A DNA stretch of 64,000 bases from Actinomyces respiraculi (GTDB lineage Bacteria; Actinomycetota; Actinomycetes; Actinomycetales; Actinomycetaceae): assembly GCF_014595995.2 (NCBI RefSeq), contig NZ_CP063989.1, forward strand, positions 1 to 64,000, written 5' to 3'. Positions 55,338-63,377 of the stretch are shown in pieces. Position 1 is the first letter of the stretch, and each line of letters begins with the position of its first letter. A program made the position numbers and the translations under genes. Below the pieces are notes generated by a model. It saw nothing but the letters and a program-made list of their open reading frames with translations, made no database searches and was not told where the DNA came from.

Positions 55338-57857
55338 CTACTCGCCGGCCCGGCCTCCTGCACCGCGCAGCCGCAGGGAGTTCGTCACCACGATGACGCT
55401 CGAGGCAGCCATCGCCGCACCAGCGATCATCGGGTTGAGCAGCCCCGCGGCCGCCAGCGGGATCGCCGCCACGTTGTACGCGAAGGCCCAGAACAGGTTC
55501 TGCTTGATGACCCGCAGCGTGTCGCGGCTGACCGTGATCGCGTCGACCACGGCGCCCAGGTCCGCCCGTACGAGCGTGATGTCCGCGGCCTCGATCGCGA
55601 CGTCCGTCCCCGAGCCCATGGCCATGCCCAACCCCTGCTGGCCCGCCTGCGCCAGCGCGGCCGCGTCGTTGACGCCGTCGCCCACCATCGCGACCACGTG
55701 TCCCTGCTCCTGCAGGCGCGCCACCACGTCGCGCTTGTCCGCCGGCAGCACCTCGGCCATGACGTCGTCGGTCGCGATCCCGACCTGTTCGGCCACGTAC
55801 GCGGCCGTGCGCGCGTTGTCGCCCGTGAGCAGCACCGGACGCACCCCCAGCGCCCGTAGCCGTGCGACCGCCTGACCAGAGGAGGCCCGCACGGTGTCGC
55901 GCACGGCCAGAACCGCGGCGGCTTCGCCGTCGACACTGAGGACGACGGCGGTGGCGCCACTGGCCTGGAAGGCGGCGACGGAGGCGCTCGCCTCCTGCGA
56001 CACGCCCACCCCCTGCTCCACGAGCCAGGCCGGTCGTCCGACGGCGACGCGGTGCTCGGTCCCGTCCAGCATGACGGTGCCGGACACACCGCGCCCTTCG
56101 TGGTTGGAGAAGCCGCGCACCGCGGGCAGGGTTCCGAGGCGGTCGCGGGCCGCCGTCGTGATCGCTTGGGCGACCGGGTGCTCGGAGGAGGCCTCGACCG
56201 CGCCGGCGAGCGCGAGAGCCCGCGCCTGGGAGTCCGCGCCCAGCACGACGAGGTCGCGCTCGACGTCGAGGCTCATGCGCCCCTCGGTCACCGTGCCGGT
56301 CTTGTCCAGCACCACCGTGTCGATTGTGCGTGTGGACTCCAGCACCTCGGGGCCCTTGATGACGACGCCGAGCTGCGCGGCCCGCCCGGAGCCGACGAGC
56401 AGCGCCGTCGGCGTCGCCAGGCCCAGCGCGCACGGGCAGGCGATCACAAGCACTGCCACGCCCGCCATGAAGGCCTGCTGCAGCGGGTGCCCGAGCGCCA
56501 GCCAGGCCAGGACGGTGCCCACCGCCAGGACGATGACCGCCGGGACGAACACGCCCGAGACGCGGTCCGCGAGGCGTTGCACGGGGGCCTTGCCGGCCTG
56601 GGCCGCCGTCACCATCCGGCCGATCTGCGCCAGGGTGGTCCCCTCGCCCACGTGGGCGGCCCGCACGAGCAGGGAGCCCGAGGTGTTGACGGTGCCCCCG
56701 GTCACCGTGGCGCCCACCGCGACCTCCACCGGCACGGACTCGCCCGTGAGCATGGACTCGTCCACCGCCGAGGACCCTTCGACGACGACGCCATCGGTGG
56801 CGACCTTCTCTCCCGGGCGCACCGCGAACAGGTCGCCGACACGCAGCACCTCCACCGGCACCGTCTCCTCGTGGCGTTGGGCGTCGGCGCGCGGGGCGCC
56901 GTCGTCGTCCAGCACGTCAATGGCCGCTGAGGAGCCCGACGGCGACGTCAGCCTTACGCGGGTGACCTCCTTGGCGCCCAGCTCGAGCAGGGCGCGCAGC
57001 GCGTCGCCCGAGCGGTACTTGGCGCGCGCCTCCGCCCAGCGCCCGAGGAGGAGGAAGGTGGTGACCCACGCGGCCGACTCGAAGTACATGTGTGCGCTGT
57101 GACCGGAGTGGCGCGGCAGGAAGGTCATCTCCATCGTCGTGCCGAGCTCGCCCGCCCCGCCCCAGATGAGCGCCCACAGGCTCCAGCCGGTGGCCGAGAT
57201 GACGCCGAGGGACACGAGCGTGTCCATCGTGAAGGCGCCGTGGCGGATCGCCTGGAGGGCGGCCTTGTGGAAGGGCCAGGCGCCCCAGGTCGCCACGGGC
57301 AATGCCATGGCCGCGACCGCCCACTGCCATCCGTAGACCTGCAGGGCGGGCACCATCGACACGAGCATGACCGGGACGGACAGGGCCAGGCTGACCAGCG
57401 TGCGGGTGCGCAGGTGGCGGGCGCGCTCCAGGTGCGAGGCGCCCAGGGCTGGGGTGGCGGGCGCGGCGGGTCCGGTGGGCCCGCTGGAGGTGCCGGGCTC
57501 GGCGCTCGGGATGGGCGCCGAGCCTTCGGCGTCGACGGAGCCTGAGGTCGGCTCGGCGGCCAACAGGGCACGTGCGGGTTCGCCGTCGGAGCCGCTGGGC
57601 GCCCCGCCGTCGGAGCCACCGGCCGTCTCGCGTCGGGTGACGGTGGCGGTGTAGCCGGCCTTGAGGACCGTGCTCACCAGGGTGTCGTCGTCGACGTCGG
57701 CGGTGAGGACGAGGTGGGCGGTCTCGGTGGCGAGGTTGACCGAGGCCTCGACGCCCTCGAGCTTGCTCAGCTTCTTCTCCACACGGGCTACGCAGGAGGC
57801 GCACGTCATGCCGCCGACGGCGAGGTCCACGGTGGCAATGGGGGCCGGTGTGCTCAT
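55338..57857 (-). CDS. copA: Copper-exporting P1B-type ATPase CopA
   Basis: CopA pumps Cu+ out of the cell using ATP. The 839-residue protein has an N-terminal heavy-metal domain with CASC (residues 19-22), membrane helices, and the Cu+ signature CPC near 474 ([15 protein letters not shown]). The phosphorylation motif DKTGTVTEG is near 516 and [13 protein letters not shown] near 700. The linker after the metal domain (about 80-140) is Gly/Ser/Pro-rich. It is the last gene of csoR-copZ-copA. Confidence 0.96.
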   Translation of the reverse strand: MSTPAPIATVDLAVGGMTCASCVARVEKKLSKLEGVEASVNLATETAHLVLTADVDDDTLVSTVLKAGYTATVTRRETAGGSDGGAPSGSDGEPARALLAAEPTSGSVDAEGSAPIPSAEPGTSSGPTGPAAPATPALGASHLERARHLRTRTLVSLALSVPVMLVSMVPALQVYGWQWAVAAMALPVATWGAWPFHKAALQAIRHGAFTMDTLVSLGVISATGWSLWALIWGGAGELGTTMEMTFLPRHSGHSAHMYFESAAWVTTFLLLGRWAEARAKYRSGDALRALLELGAKEVTRVRLTSPSGSSAAIDVLDDDGAPRADAQRHEETVPVEVLRVGDLFAVRPGEKVATDGVVVEGSSAVDESMLTGESVPVEVAVGATVTGGTVNTSGSLLVRAAHVGEGTTLAQIGRMVTAAQAGKAPVQRLADRVSGVFVPAVIVLAVGTVLAWLALGHPLQQAFMAGVAVLVIACPCALGLATPTALLVGSGRAAQLGVVIKGPEVLESTRTIDTVVLDKTGTVTEGRMSLDVERDLVVLGADSQARALALAGAVEASSEHPVAQAITTAARDRLGTLPAVRGFSNHEGRGVSGTVMLDGTEHRVAVGRPAWLVEQGVGVSQEASASVAAFQASGATAVVLSVDGEAAAVLAVRDTVRASSGQAVARLRALGVRPVLLTGDNARTAAYVAEQVGIATDDVMAEVLPADKRDVVARLQEQGHVVAMVGDGVNDAAALAQAGQQGLGMAMGSGTDVAIEAADITLVRADLGAVVDAITVSRDTLRVIKQNLFWAFAYNVAAIPLAAAGLLNPMIAGAAMAASSVIVVTNSLRLRGAGGRAGE

Positions 57858-57944
57858 GGGAGGAGTCCTGAGGTCGTGACGGGGGCAGAGAAAACAGTGG
57901 AAGGAGGTAGTGGTAGTCCAGTAGTCCAGTAGTAGCTACTGCTG

Positions 57945-58208
57945 TTACTGCTCGTCCCGCTCAATCGCGTCGAGGGTGTAATCGCCCGCCTCGTCGATGG
58001 CCTCGCGCAGCCGGGCGTCGTCGAGAAGGACGTCGGAGACGACCGTGGCGACGGACTGGCCGCCCTTGTTGAGGATGACGGAGACGTTCTTGACGCCCTC
58101 AAGCGCCTCCAGCTCCTCGGTGACGTGGGTGACGCAGTGGCCGCAGGTGAGGCCGGACAGGCGCAGGGTGGTGGTGCGGTCGATGCCGTCGGAGGTGAAG
58201 GCGGTCAT
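57945..58208 (-). CDS. copZ: Copper chaperone CopZ (heavy-metal-associated domain)
   Basis: This 87-residue single heavy-metal domain protein has the metal motif CGHC (Cys22 and Cys25 in GLTCGHCVTHV). It should hand Cu+ to CopA. The His within the motif is common in bacterial copper chaperones. AAGGAG lies before the ATG. A short gap with TAGTCCAG tandem repeats (57914-57929) and an AGTAGCTACT palindrome (57931-57940) separates it from copA. Confidence 0.93.
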   Translation of the reverse strand: MTAFTSDGIDRTTTLRLSGLTCGHCVTHVTEELEALEGVKNVSVILNKGGQSVATVVSDVLLDDARLREAIDEAGDYTLDAIERDEQ

Positions 58209-58250
58209 GGTGTGCTCCTTGTCGAGTGTGGGTGTCAGGACGTGTGGGTG

Positions 58251-58532
58251 TCAGGACCGGACGAGGCGGGCGATGGCGTCGGAGGCCTCGCGGATCTTGG
58301 CCATGCCCTCCTCATCGGAGGACTGGGCGGCGTGCAGGACGCAGTGGCTCATGTGGTCCTCAAGCAGGCCGAGGCTGACGGCCTCGAGGGCCTTGGTGGC
58401 GGCCGCGATCTGGGTGAGGACGTCGATGCAGTACGTGTCCTGCTCGACCATGCGGGAGATGCCGCGGACCTGTCCCTCGATGCGCCCGAGGCGTGCGAGG
58501 TACTGCTCCTTGGTGCCGGTGTATCCAGGCAT
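58251..58532 (-). CDS. csoR: Copper-sensing repressor CsoR
   Basis: CsoR represses copper genes and releases DNA on Cu+ binding. The 93-residue helical protein has the copper ligands Cys35 (TYCIDV), His60 and Cys64 (HMSHCVL), matching Cys36/His61/Cys65 of M. tuberculosis CsoR. Two operators lie 38-82 bases upstream of the ATG, consistent with autoregulation. It is the first gene of csoR-copZ-copA. AGGAGGGCC precedes the ATG. Confidence 0.96.
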   Translation of the reverse strand: MPGYTGTKEQYLARLGRIEGQVRGISRMVEQDTYCIDVLTQIAAATKALEAVSLGLLEDHMSHCVLHAAQSSDEEGMAKIREASDAIARLVRS

Positions 58533-58569
58533 GGGCCCTCCTGGTGTGGGGGTGCTGACGACGACACGG

Positions 58570-58584
58570 TACCCCTAGGGGGTA
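58570..58584. promoter_or_regulatory. CsoR operator 1
   Basis: TACCCCTAGGGGGTA is a perfect palindrome TACCCC-TAG-GGGGTA of the known GC-rich CsoR operator type. The flanking G58569 and C58585 extend it. It overlaps the predicted csoR promoter (ACGGTA near 58566-58571 as a -10 on the minus strand). Confidence 0.8.
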
Positions 58585-58599
58585 CGCATTCGCAGCCCC

Positions 58600-58614
58600 T
58601 ACCCCCTAGGGGTA
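58600..58614. promoter_or_regulatory. CsoR operator 2
   Basis: TACCCCCTAGGGGTA is the exact reverse complement of operator 1 and has perfect TACCCC/GGGGTA arms. The centres of the two sites are 30 bases apart, about three helical turns, which would place CsoR tetramers on one face of the DNA. Confidence 0.8.
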
Positions 58615-58749
58615 TTGCGGTGGGTGCTGGTGGGTGGGTCGGAGCGGGTCCGGCCCTGTAGCGGGGGATGACGACGTCGGCCCGCCCGTCTCGCCCCGTC
58701 GTCGCCCGATCTCCTCGCCCCGCCGCCGACGGCATGGGATGCTGGCCTC

Positions 58750-59436
58750 ATGAACGAGCAGCGGGTCACGTCCGTCGACGGCACCTCCTGGGCCCCGGCC
58801 ACCGGGGGCTTGTTCGCCGACGACACGCCTTTCGGGTCCGTCCTTGGTGATCCGCTCATGGGGCCGCTGATGTTCGACGTCTCCGTTCTCGACGCCACCC
58901 CCGGGACCCAGCCGGAGGATGACGTCCTCTTCCAGGACCGGGCCGGCCTGTCCGACGAGGAGCGCGCCCAGGTCTCCCGCGCCGACCGCATCAAGGAGGG
59001 TGCCGCGAGGCGCGATGCCGCCCACCACCAGACCCACCGTCAGACCCGCGGCCCGGCCCGCGGGCCCCAGCCTCCCCAGCAGCAGGTCCTCATGCCCGGT
59101 GTGCCGCAGTACGGCAACGTCCCGACGGCGCCGCCCGCCTTCCAGCAGCAGGGTCAGCCCATCCCGGCCCAGTACGGACAGCGGGCCCAGTACGGGCAGC
59201 AGGGCGGTCCTGTCCCGGCCCAGTACGGGCAGCCCGTCCGCCAGCCCGCGCCCGTCGTCCCCCGTCAGCACAGCCGCCGCCTTGCTCACACCATGGGTCG
59301 TCCGGCCGCCGATCCGTTTGCGCGCCGCCAGAAGCCGCGATCTCGGGCCAGTGAGCAGAAGAAGACTGGTCCTGTCCCCCGGATCGGGTTCGCAGTTCTC
59401 GGCTTCATGCTGCTGCTTCGCGCCTGCGCCGGCTGA
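58750..59436 (+). CDS. Hypothetical low-complexity Gln/Tyr/Pro-rich protein
   Basis: I do not recognise this 228-residue protein. Residues 1-60 are acidic and contain LGDPLMGPLMFDVSVLD. A central region (about 95-185) is rich in Gln, Pro, Gly and Tyr with repeated QYGQ units. Basic residues follow (RRQKPRSRASEQKK), and the C-terminus is a short hydrophobic run (IGFAVLGFMLLLRACAG, about 212-228). The pattern suggests a cytoplasmic disordered protein with a membrane-inserting tail. GATGCT lies six bases before the ATG as a possible -10. It is divergent from csoR. Confidence 0.7.
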   Translation: MNEQRVTSVDGTSWAPATGGLFADDTPFGSVLGDPLMGPLMFDVSVLDATPGTQPEDDVLFQDRAGLSDEERAQVSRADRIKEGAARRDAAHHQTHRQTRGPARGPQPPQQQVLMPGVPQYGNVPTAPPAFQQQGQPIPAQYGQRAQYGQQGGPVPAQYGQPVRQPAPVVPRQHSRRLAHTMGRPAADPFARRQKPRSRASEQKKTGPVPRIGFAVLGFMLLLRACAG

Positions 59437-59514
59437 GCCGGGGGCCCAGCCGAGACCGCTGGTCGGTGCCCCGGCCTCGCTCCGGCCGGGACCGTCACCC
59501 GGTCGGGACCGCCC

Positions 59515-60927
59515 TCAGTGCAGGTGCGAGACCAGCTGTTCGGCCAGCCCCGTGTACGTGGCGGGGGTCAGCGCCAGCAGGCGCTCCTCGACGTCGGACG
59601 GCATCCCCAGGCCGGAGATGAACTCGCGCATCGCCTCGGGTGTCACCTTCTTGCCGCGCGTGAGCTCCTTGAGCCGCTCATACGGGTCCGCCATGCCGGT
59701 CGCCCCGGCCACGGAGGCCGCGCGCATCGCCTGCTGCACGGGCTCGCCCAGCACCTCCCACGTCTGGTCCAGGTCCTCCAGCAGGCGGGCACGGTCGACG
59801 TCGAGACCGGCCAGGCCGCGGCGGATGTTGTCCAGCGCCAGCAGGGAGTGGCCGAAGGCGACACCAATGTTGCGCTGGGTGGTGGAGTCCGTGAGGTCGC
59901 GCTGCAGGCGGCTGGTCACGAGCGTGGCGGCCAGCGTGTCCAGCAGCGCGCAGGAGATCTCGAGGTTCGCCTCGCCGTTCTCGAAGCGGATGGGGTTGAC
60001 CTTGTGCGGCATCGTCGAGGAGCCGGTGGAGCCCTGCGCGCTCAGGCGCTGGTGGAAGTAGCCCAGCGAGATGTACGTCCATACATCGGTGGCGAGGTTG
60101 TGGGCGATGCGGTTGAGGCGGGCGACGTCGGAGTAGAGCTCGGCCTGCCAGTCGTGCGGCTCGATCTGGGTGGTGAGCGGGTTCCAGGTCAGGCCCAGGC
60201 CCTCGACGAAGGTGCGCGCCACCTGCTCCCAGTCGGCCCCGGGCACCGAGACGACGTGCGCCCCGTAGGTGCCGGTCGCGCCGTTGATCTTGCCCAGGTA
60301 CTCGGTGCGCTCGATGCGCGCCACCTGGCGCGACAGGCGCCAGGCGAGGACCGCCATCTCCTTGCCCAGGGTGGAGGGTGTGGCCGCCTGCCCGTGGGTG
60401 CGGCTGAGCATGGCGGCGTCAGCGTTGTCCCGGGCCAGGATGGCCAGGTCCTCCACGAGCCCGCGGGCGGCGGGCAGCCACACCTGCTCGACGGCGTCGC
60501 GCACCGTGAGCGCGTAGGACAGGTTGTTGATGTCCTCACTCGTGCAGAAGATGTGGACGATCTCGTGCACGGTGGGCAGGACGCTGTCGGCGGGCGCGGC
60601 GTCCAGGCGCCGCTTGAGCAGGTACTCCACCGCCTTGACGTCGTGGCGGGTGCCGGCCTCGATCTCGGCGAGCTCGGCGATCTCCTCGGCGCCGAAGCTC
60701 TCGACGACGCCGCGCAGGTAGGTCTTGTCCTTCTCGGTCAGGGCTGGGGCGCCCGGAAGGACGCGGTTGTCGGTGAGGTGAATGAGCCACTCGACCTCCA
60801 CCCTCAGCCGGGCCCGGTTGAGGGCCGCCTCGGACAGGTGGTTCGCCAGGGGTGCGGCGACGGCGCGGTAGCGGCCGTCCAGGGGCCCGAGGGCGATGGG
60901 AGGGTTGAGGGTGGAGAGGTCGACCAT
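59515..60927 (-). CDS. purB: Adenylosuccinate lyase
   Basis: PurB acts twice in purine synthesis, releasing fumarate from SAICAR and adenylosuccinate. The 470-residue protein has the fumarase/aspartase signature GSTGSSTMPHKVNPIRFENGE, a TSEDINNLSY segment and AMLSRTHGQAATPSTLGKE, as in long (E. coli-type) PurB. The ATG at 60927 is chosen from homology (VDLSTLNPPIALGPLDGRY); the frame open to 61068 is rejected. CAGAAT (complement of 60935-60940) lies seven bases before the ATG, so the mRNA may be leaderless. Confidence 0.97.
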   Translation of the reverse strand: MVDLSTLNPPIALGPLDGRYRAVAAPLANHLSEAALNRARLRVEVEWLIHLTDNRVLPGAPALTEKDKTYLRGVVESFGAEEIAELAEIEAGTRHDVKAVEYLLKRRLDAAPADSVLPTVHEIVHIFCTSEDINNLSYALTVRDAVEQVWLPAARGLVEDLAILARDNADAAMLSRTHGQAATPSTLGKEMAVLAWRLSRQVARIERTEYLGKINGATGTYGAHVVSVPGADWEQVARTFVEGLGLTWNPLTTQIEPHDWQAELYSDVARLNRIAHNLATDVWTYISLGYFHQRLSAQGSTGSSTMPHKVNPIRFENGEANLEISCALLDTLAATLVTSRLQRDLTDSTTQRNIGVAFGHSLLALDNIRRGLAGLDVDRARLLEDLDQTWEVLGEPVQQAMRAASVAGATGMADPYERLKELTRGKKVTPEAMREFISGLGMPSDVEERLLALTPATYTGLAEQLVSHLH

Positions 60928-61054
60928 GAGAAGGATTCTGCCAGGCGGGGGCGGAGGCGGGGTCTCCGAGCAGGAGGAGGCGCTGGCCGGGCTCGGGCGC
61001 GCGCAGCGCCGTGAGCACGGCGCCGTGGATGCCTCATCCCACCACTCCTCCGCA

Positions 61055-61072
61055 TAAGGTAGGCGCACCTTA
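61055..61072. promoter_or_regulatory. DtxR/IdeR-like palindrome
   Basis: TAAGGT-AGGCGC-ACCTTA has perfect 6-bp arms (61055-61060 and 61067-61072). It resembles iron-regulator (DtxR/IdeR) boxes, but the central spacing is one base shorter. It lies between purB and the methyltransferase gene, just upstream of the latter's predicted -10 (61103-61108). The regulator is not proven. Confidence 0.4.
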
Positions 61073-61114
61073 CTACAGGGTGGTGGGGTGGTGGCGAGCC
61101 GCTACCCTCGCCCC

Positions 61115-61744
61115 ATGAGCAGCCAGTGGCAGAACAGGTGGGAGGAGCGCTACGCCTCCGTCGGGCAGCTGTGGTCCGGGGAGCCGAACGATCTCCTCAT
61201 GGGCCTTGCTGAGGGGTGGCAGCCCGGCCACAGCCTTGACCTGGGCTGCGGCGAGGGCGATGACGTCCTCTGGCTCGCCTCGCGTGGCTGGCAGGTCGTG
61301 GGTGTTGACGTCTCCCCGACGGCGATCGCGCGTCTGCGCTCGCGGTCTGCCGAGCGCGGGCTGACGGGGGTTGAGGGCGTCGTCGTCGATCTGTCCAGCG
61401 AACCGCTGCCGGTGGGGCCCTTTGACCTGGTGACCTCTTTCTTCATGCATGGGGGGCCAAGCGAAGGCTCGATTGTCCTCGAGGACGTGCTCGTGCAGGC
61501 GGCTGAGCGTGTGGTCGAGGGCGGGCGTCTGCTCGCGGCGGTGCACTGCAGCAACCCGCCGTGGCGCCGTCACCACGTGCGCTCCTTCCGGCCCGAGGCC
61601 CTGGCGGCGGAGGTCCTGGCCCTCCTGCCCGAGGGCGCGTGGGAGGTCGAGAGCTGTGCGGAGCAGTGGCGGGACGTCACCGGTCCCGACGGCCAGGCGG
61701 GGCGTCGCTCCGATGGAATCGTCTGCTGGCGCCGCCTTGCCTGA
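61115..61744 (+). CDS. Class I SAM-dependent methyltransferase
   Basis: This 209-residue protein has the class I methyltransferase fold: SLDLGCGEGDDVLWLASRGW (motif I), VVGVDVSPTAI, and VEGGRLLAAVHCSN. The N-terminus WQNRWEERYASVGQLWSGEPND resembles thiopurine or tellurite-type methyltransferases. The substrate is unknown. TACCCT (61103-61108) precedes the ATG by six bases, which suggests a leaderless transcript and is the reason to take the ATG at 61115 over the upstream GTG at 61088. Confidence 0.85.
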   Translation: MSSQWQNRWEERYASVGQLWSGEPNDLLMGLAEGWQPGHSLDLGCGEGDDVLWLASRGWQVVGVDVSPTAIARLRSRSAERGLTGVEGVVVDLSSEPLPVGPFDLVTSFFMHGGPSEGSIVLEDVLVQAAERVVEGGRLLAAVHCSNPPWRRHHVRSFRPEALAAEVLALLPEGAWEVESCAEQWRDVTGPDGQAGRRSDGIVCWRRLA

Positions 61745-61774
61745 ACGGGCTTCGGTGAGGCCTTCTGCCGGGCC

Positions 61775-62158
61775 TTAGTCCCTGTCCCCGGGGCCGATGA
61801 GGCCGACGACGAGGGCCGAGATGATCGACACGATGAGTGAGCCGAGCACCGCGTAGCCGAAGGAGTCGACGACGAGTCCGGCAGGGGTCATCTGGCTGAT
61901 CGCGGAGGTGAGCATGAGCATCGCCCCGTTGACGACGAGGGCGAAGAGCCCGAAGGTGAGGATGTAGAGGGGGAAGGCGATCACCTTGGCGATGGGCCTG
62001 ACGATGGAGTTGACCAGCGCGAGGACGAGCCCGATGAGCAGGTAGATGAGGACGGTGTCCAACGTCGTGGAGCCGCCCGTGACCCGGATGCCGCTGAGGA
62101 TCGAGGCGGCCAACCACAAACCGGCGGCGTTTCCGATGGTGCGCGCGATGAATTCCAT
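61775..62158 (-). CDS. Phage holin family (DUF360-like) membrane protein
   Basis: This 127-residue protein has four predicted membrane helices and matches the Phage_holin_4_2 (DUF360) family: IARTIGNAAGLWLAASIL, LIYLLIGLVLALVNSIVRPI, FPLYILTFGLFALVVNGAML and VLGSLIVSIISALVVGLI. Such proteins are common in Actinobacteria and are not usually prophage parts. The function is not known. The ATG at 62158 follows GGGAGG; the upstream ATG at 62251 is rejected. Confidence 0.85.
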   Translation of the reverse strand: MEFIARTIGNAAGLWLAASILSGIRVTGGSTTLDTVLIYLLIGLVLALVNSIVRPIAKVIAFPLYILTFGLFALVVNGAMLMLTSAISQMTPAGLVVDSFGYAVLGSLIVSIISALVVGLIGPGDRD

Positions 62159-62295
62159 AGATCGATCCTCCCACGTGGTGCGCGGGATGGCTGTGGCCCA
62201 TCGCTCGCTGAGAACTGCGTGTTCACGCTGAGCCCTGCGCGGAAGGGTCATGCCTCAGCGGTGGGGGTGGGCGCGACGTCGGGGGACAATGGACA

Positions 62296-63012
62296 ATGCG
62301 GAGCGTGAACGAGCGCCCGGCCGCCCCTGGTTCCGACGACGAGAACCCAGCCACTCCTGGTTCCGACGACGTTGAGGTTCCCGCGTGGATCCTCGACCTC
62401 GTCCCCGTCGCCGACCTCGCTCGCAACCACCTGCGCGCCAGCCTCTGGACAGCCGTCGTGGTCGTGCTCGCCATCGTCGGTGGCGCCTGCCTGAGCACCG
62501 GGACGAGCGGGCTCACCACCACTCTGTTGCCCGTCTCCGGCGTCACCGGCCTGCTGCTCGCGGGCGTGGTCACAGGCCGTCTGAGACGAAGCGGCCCCAC
62601 CCCGACGTCGCCCGGTGAGAGCACGGCGCCCCTGCGTCCCGGCGGGCGCACGCTCGCCGCGCTGCTCGTCCTCGACATCGTGGGCACCGCGCTCGGTCTC
62701 GTGGTGCTCGCCGCGGCGGCACTGTGCGGGATCGACGGCGCTCTCGTCGGCGCGGCCCTGCTCGTGGGCGTGCTCATCGCCGTCGGGACGGCGGGCGTGC
62801 TCGTTGACGAGCTGTTCCCGGGATGGCGCCTCAGGTGGTTCGGCGGCACTGGCACCGCTGCGCTTCTCGTGCTGCTCGCAAGCGGGGGCGTGCTCGCGCT
62901 CGGGCGGGGCCTGTGGTGGCTGGTGCTCGGGCTCGCCGTCGTCGCCGACCTGGCGGGTCTGCTCGCCCTGCGGGCCGGACGACGTCGCGACCTCGCTGAT
63001 CCGGCCCGGTAA
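62296..63012 (+). CDS. Hypothetical multi-pass membrane protein
   Basis: I do not recognise this 238-residue protein. The N-terminal 30 residues contain a near-exact repeat (APGSDDENPATPGSDD), matching a duplicated CCTGGTTCCGACGACG in the DNA. About six membrane helices follow, in two groups separated by a Pro/Ser-rich loop near 95-117, and the C-terminus is basic. The GTG at 62305 is an alternative start, preceded by GACAAT at seven bases. It follows the holin-like gene divergently. Confidence 0.7.
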   Translation: MRSVNERPAAPGSDDENPATPGSDDVEVPAWILDLVPVADLARNHLRASLWTAVVVVLAIVGGACLSTGTSGLTTTLLPVSGVTGLLLAGVVTGRLRRSGPTPTSPGESTAPLRPGGRTLAALLVLDIVGTALGLVVLAAAALCGIDGALVGAALLVGVLIAVGTAGVLVDELFPGWRLRWFGGTGTAALLVLLASGGVLALGRGLWWLVLGLAVVADLAGLLALRAGRRRDLADPAR

Positions 63013-63146
63013 TCCGGCCCGGGCACCCGTCTTAGTCATCCGGCCCGGGCACCACAGGGCCCTGCCGTGACGCCCTGGGGGCCAGTTGTCCACAGGCTCG
63101 GCGACCGGCCTCGCTTACCCGGGGCCCGCTGCCTACCGTCGTGAGC

Positions 63147-63377
63147 ATGATTTCGCTCCATATCGGTGCGGCACGCACCAGCATTGAGCAGGCCGTCGCC
63201 CTTGTCCCCGCCCTCGTCCCGGACACCTGGACCGGTGGCGCCTCCGAATCCTGCCAGCGCAACCTCGACGAGGCCCGTGCCCTCCTCGTCACCGTCGAAA
63301 CGCTCCTGGACGAGGCGGCCAGCGCCCTCGCCGCCGTCTCCTGCGAGGACACGCTCGTCTGCTGGGGCACGCCATGA
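63147..63377 (+). CDS. WXG100-like small protein
   Basis: This 76-residue protein is nearly all helical. A central WTGGASESC turn around residues 28-36 gives the WxG-type signature of ESAT-6/WXG100 proteins, which are secreted by or associated with type VII systems. A weaker hydrophobic heptad pattern flanks it. The similarity is by motif and size only. TACCGT (63134-63139) lies seven bases before the ATG, and the GTG at 63141 is an alternative. The stop overlaps the next gene's start by four bases. Confidence 0.6.
   Translation: MISLHIGAARTSIEQAVALVPALVPDTWTGGASESCQRNLDEARALLVTVETLLDEAASALAAVSCEDTLVCWGTP

Noticed and set aside
61775..62158. Prophage based on the holin-family protein
   Set aside because: The DUF360 family is widespread in bacteria and no other phage gene is near it.
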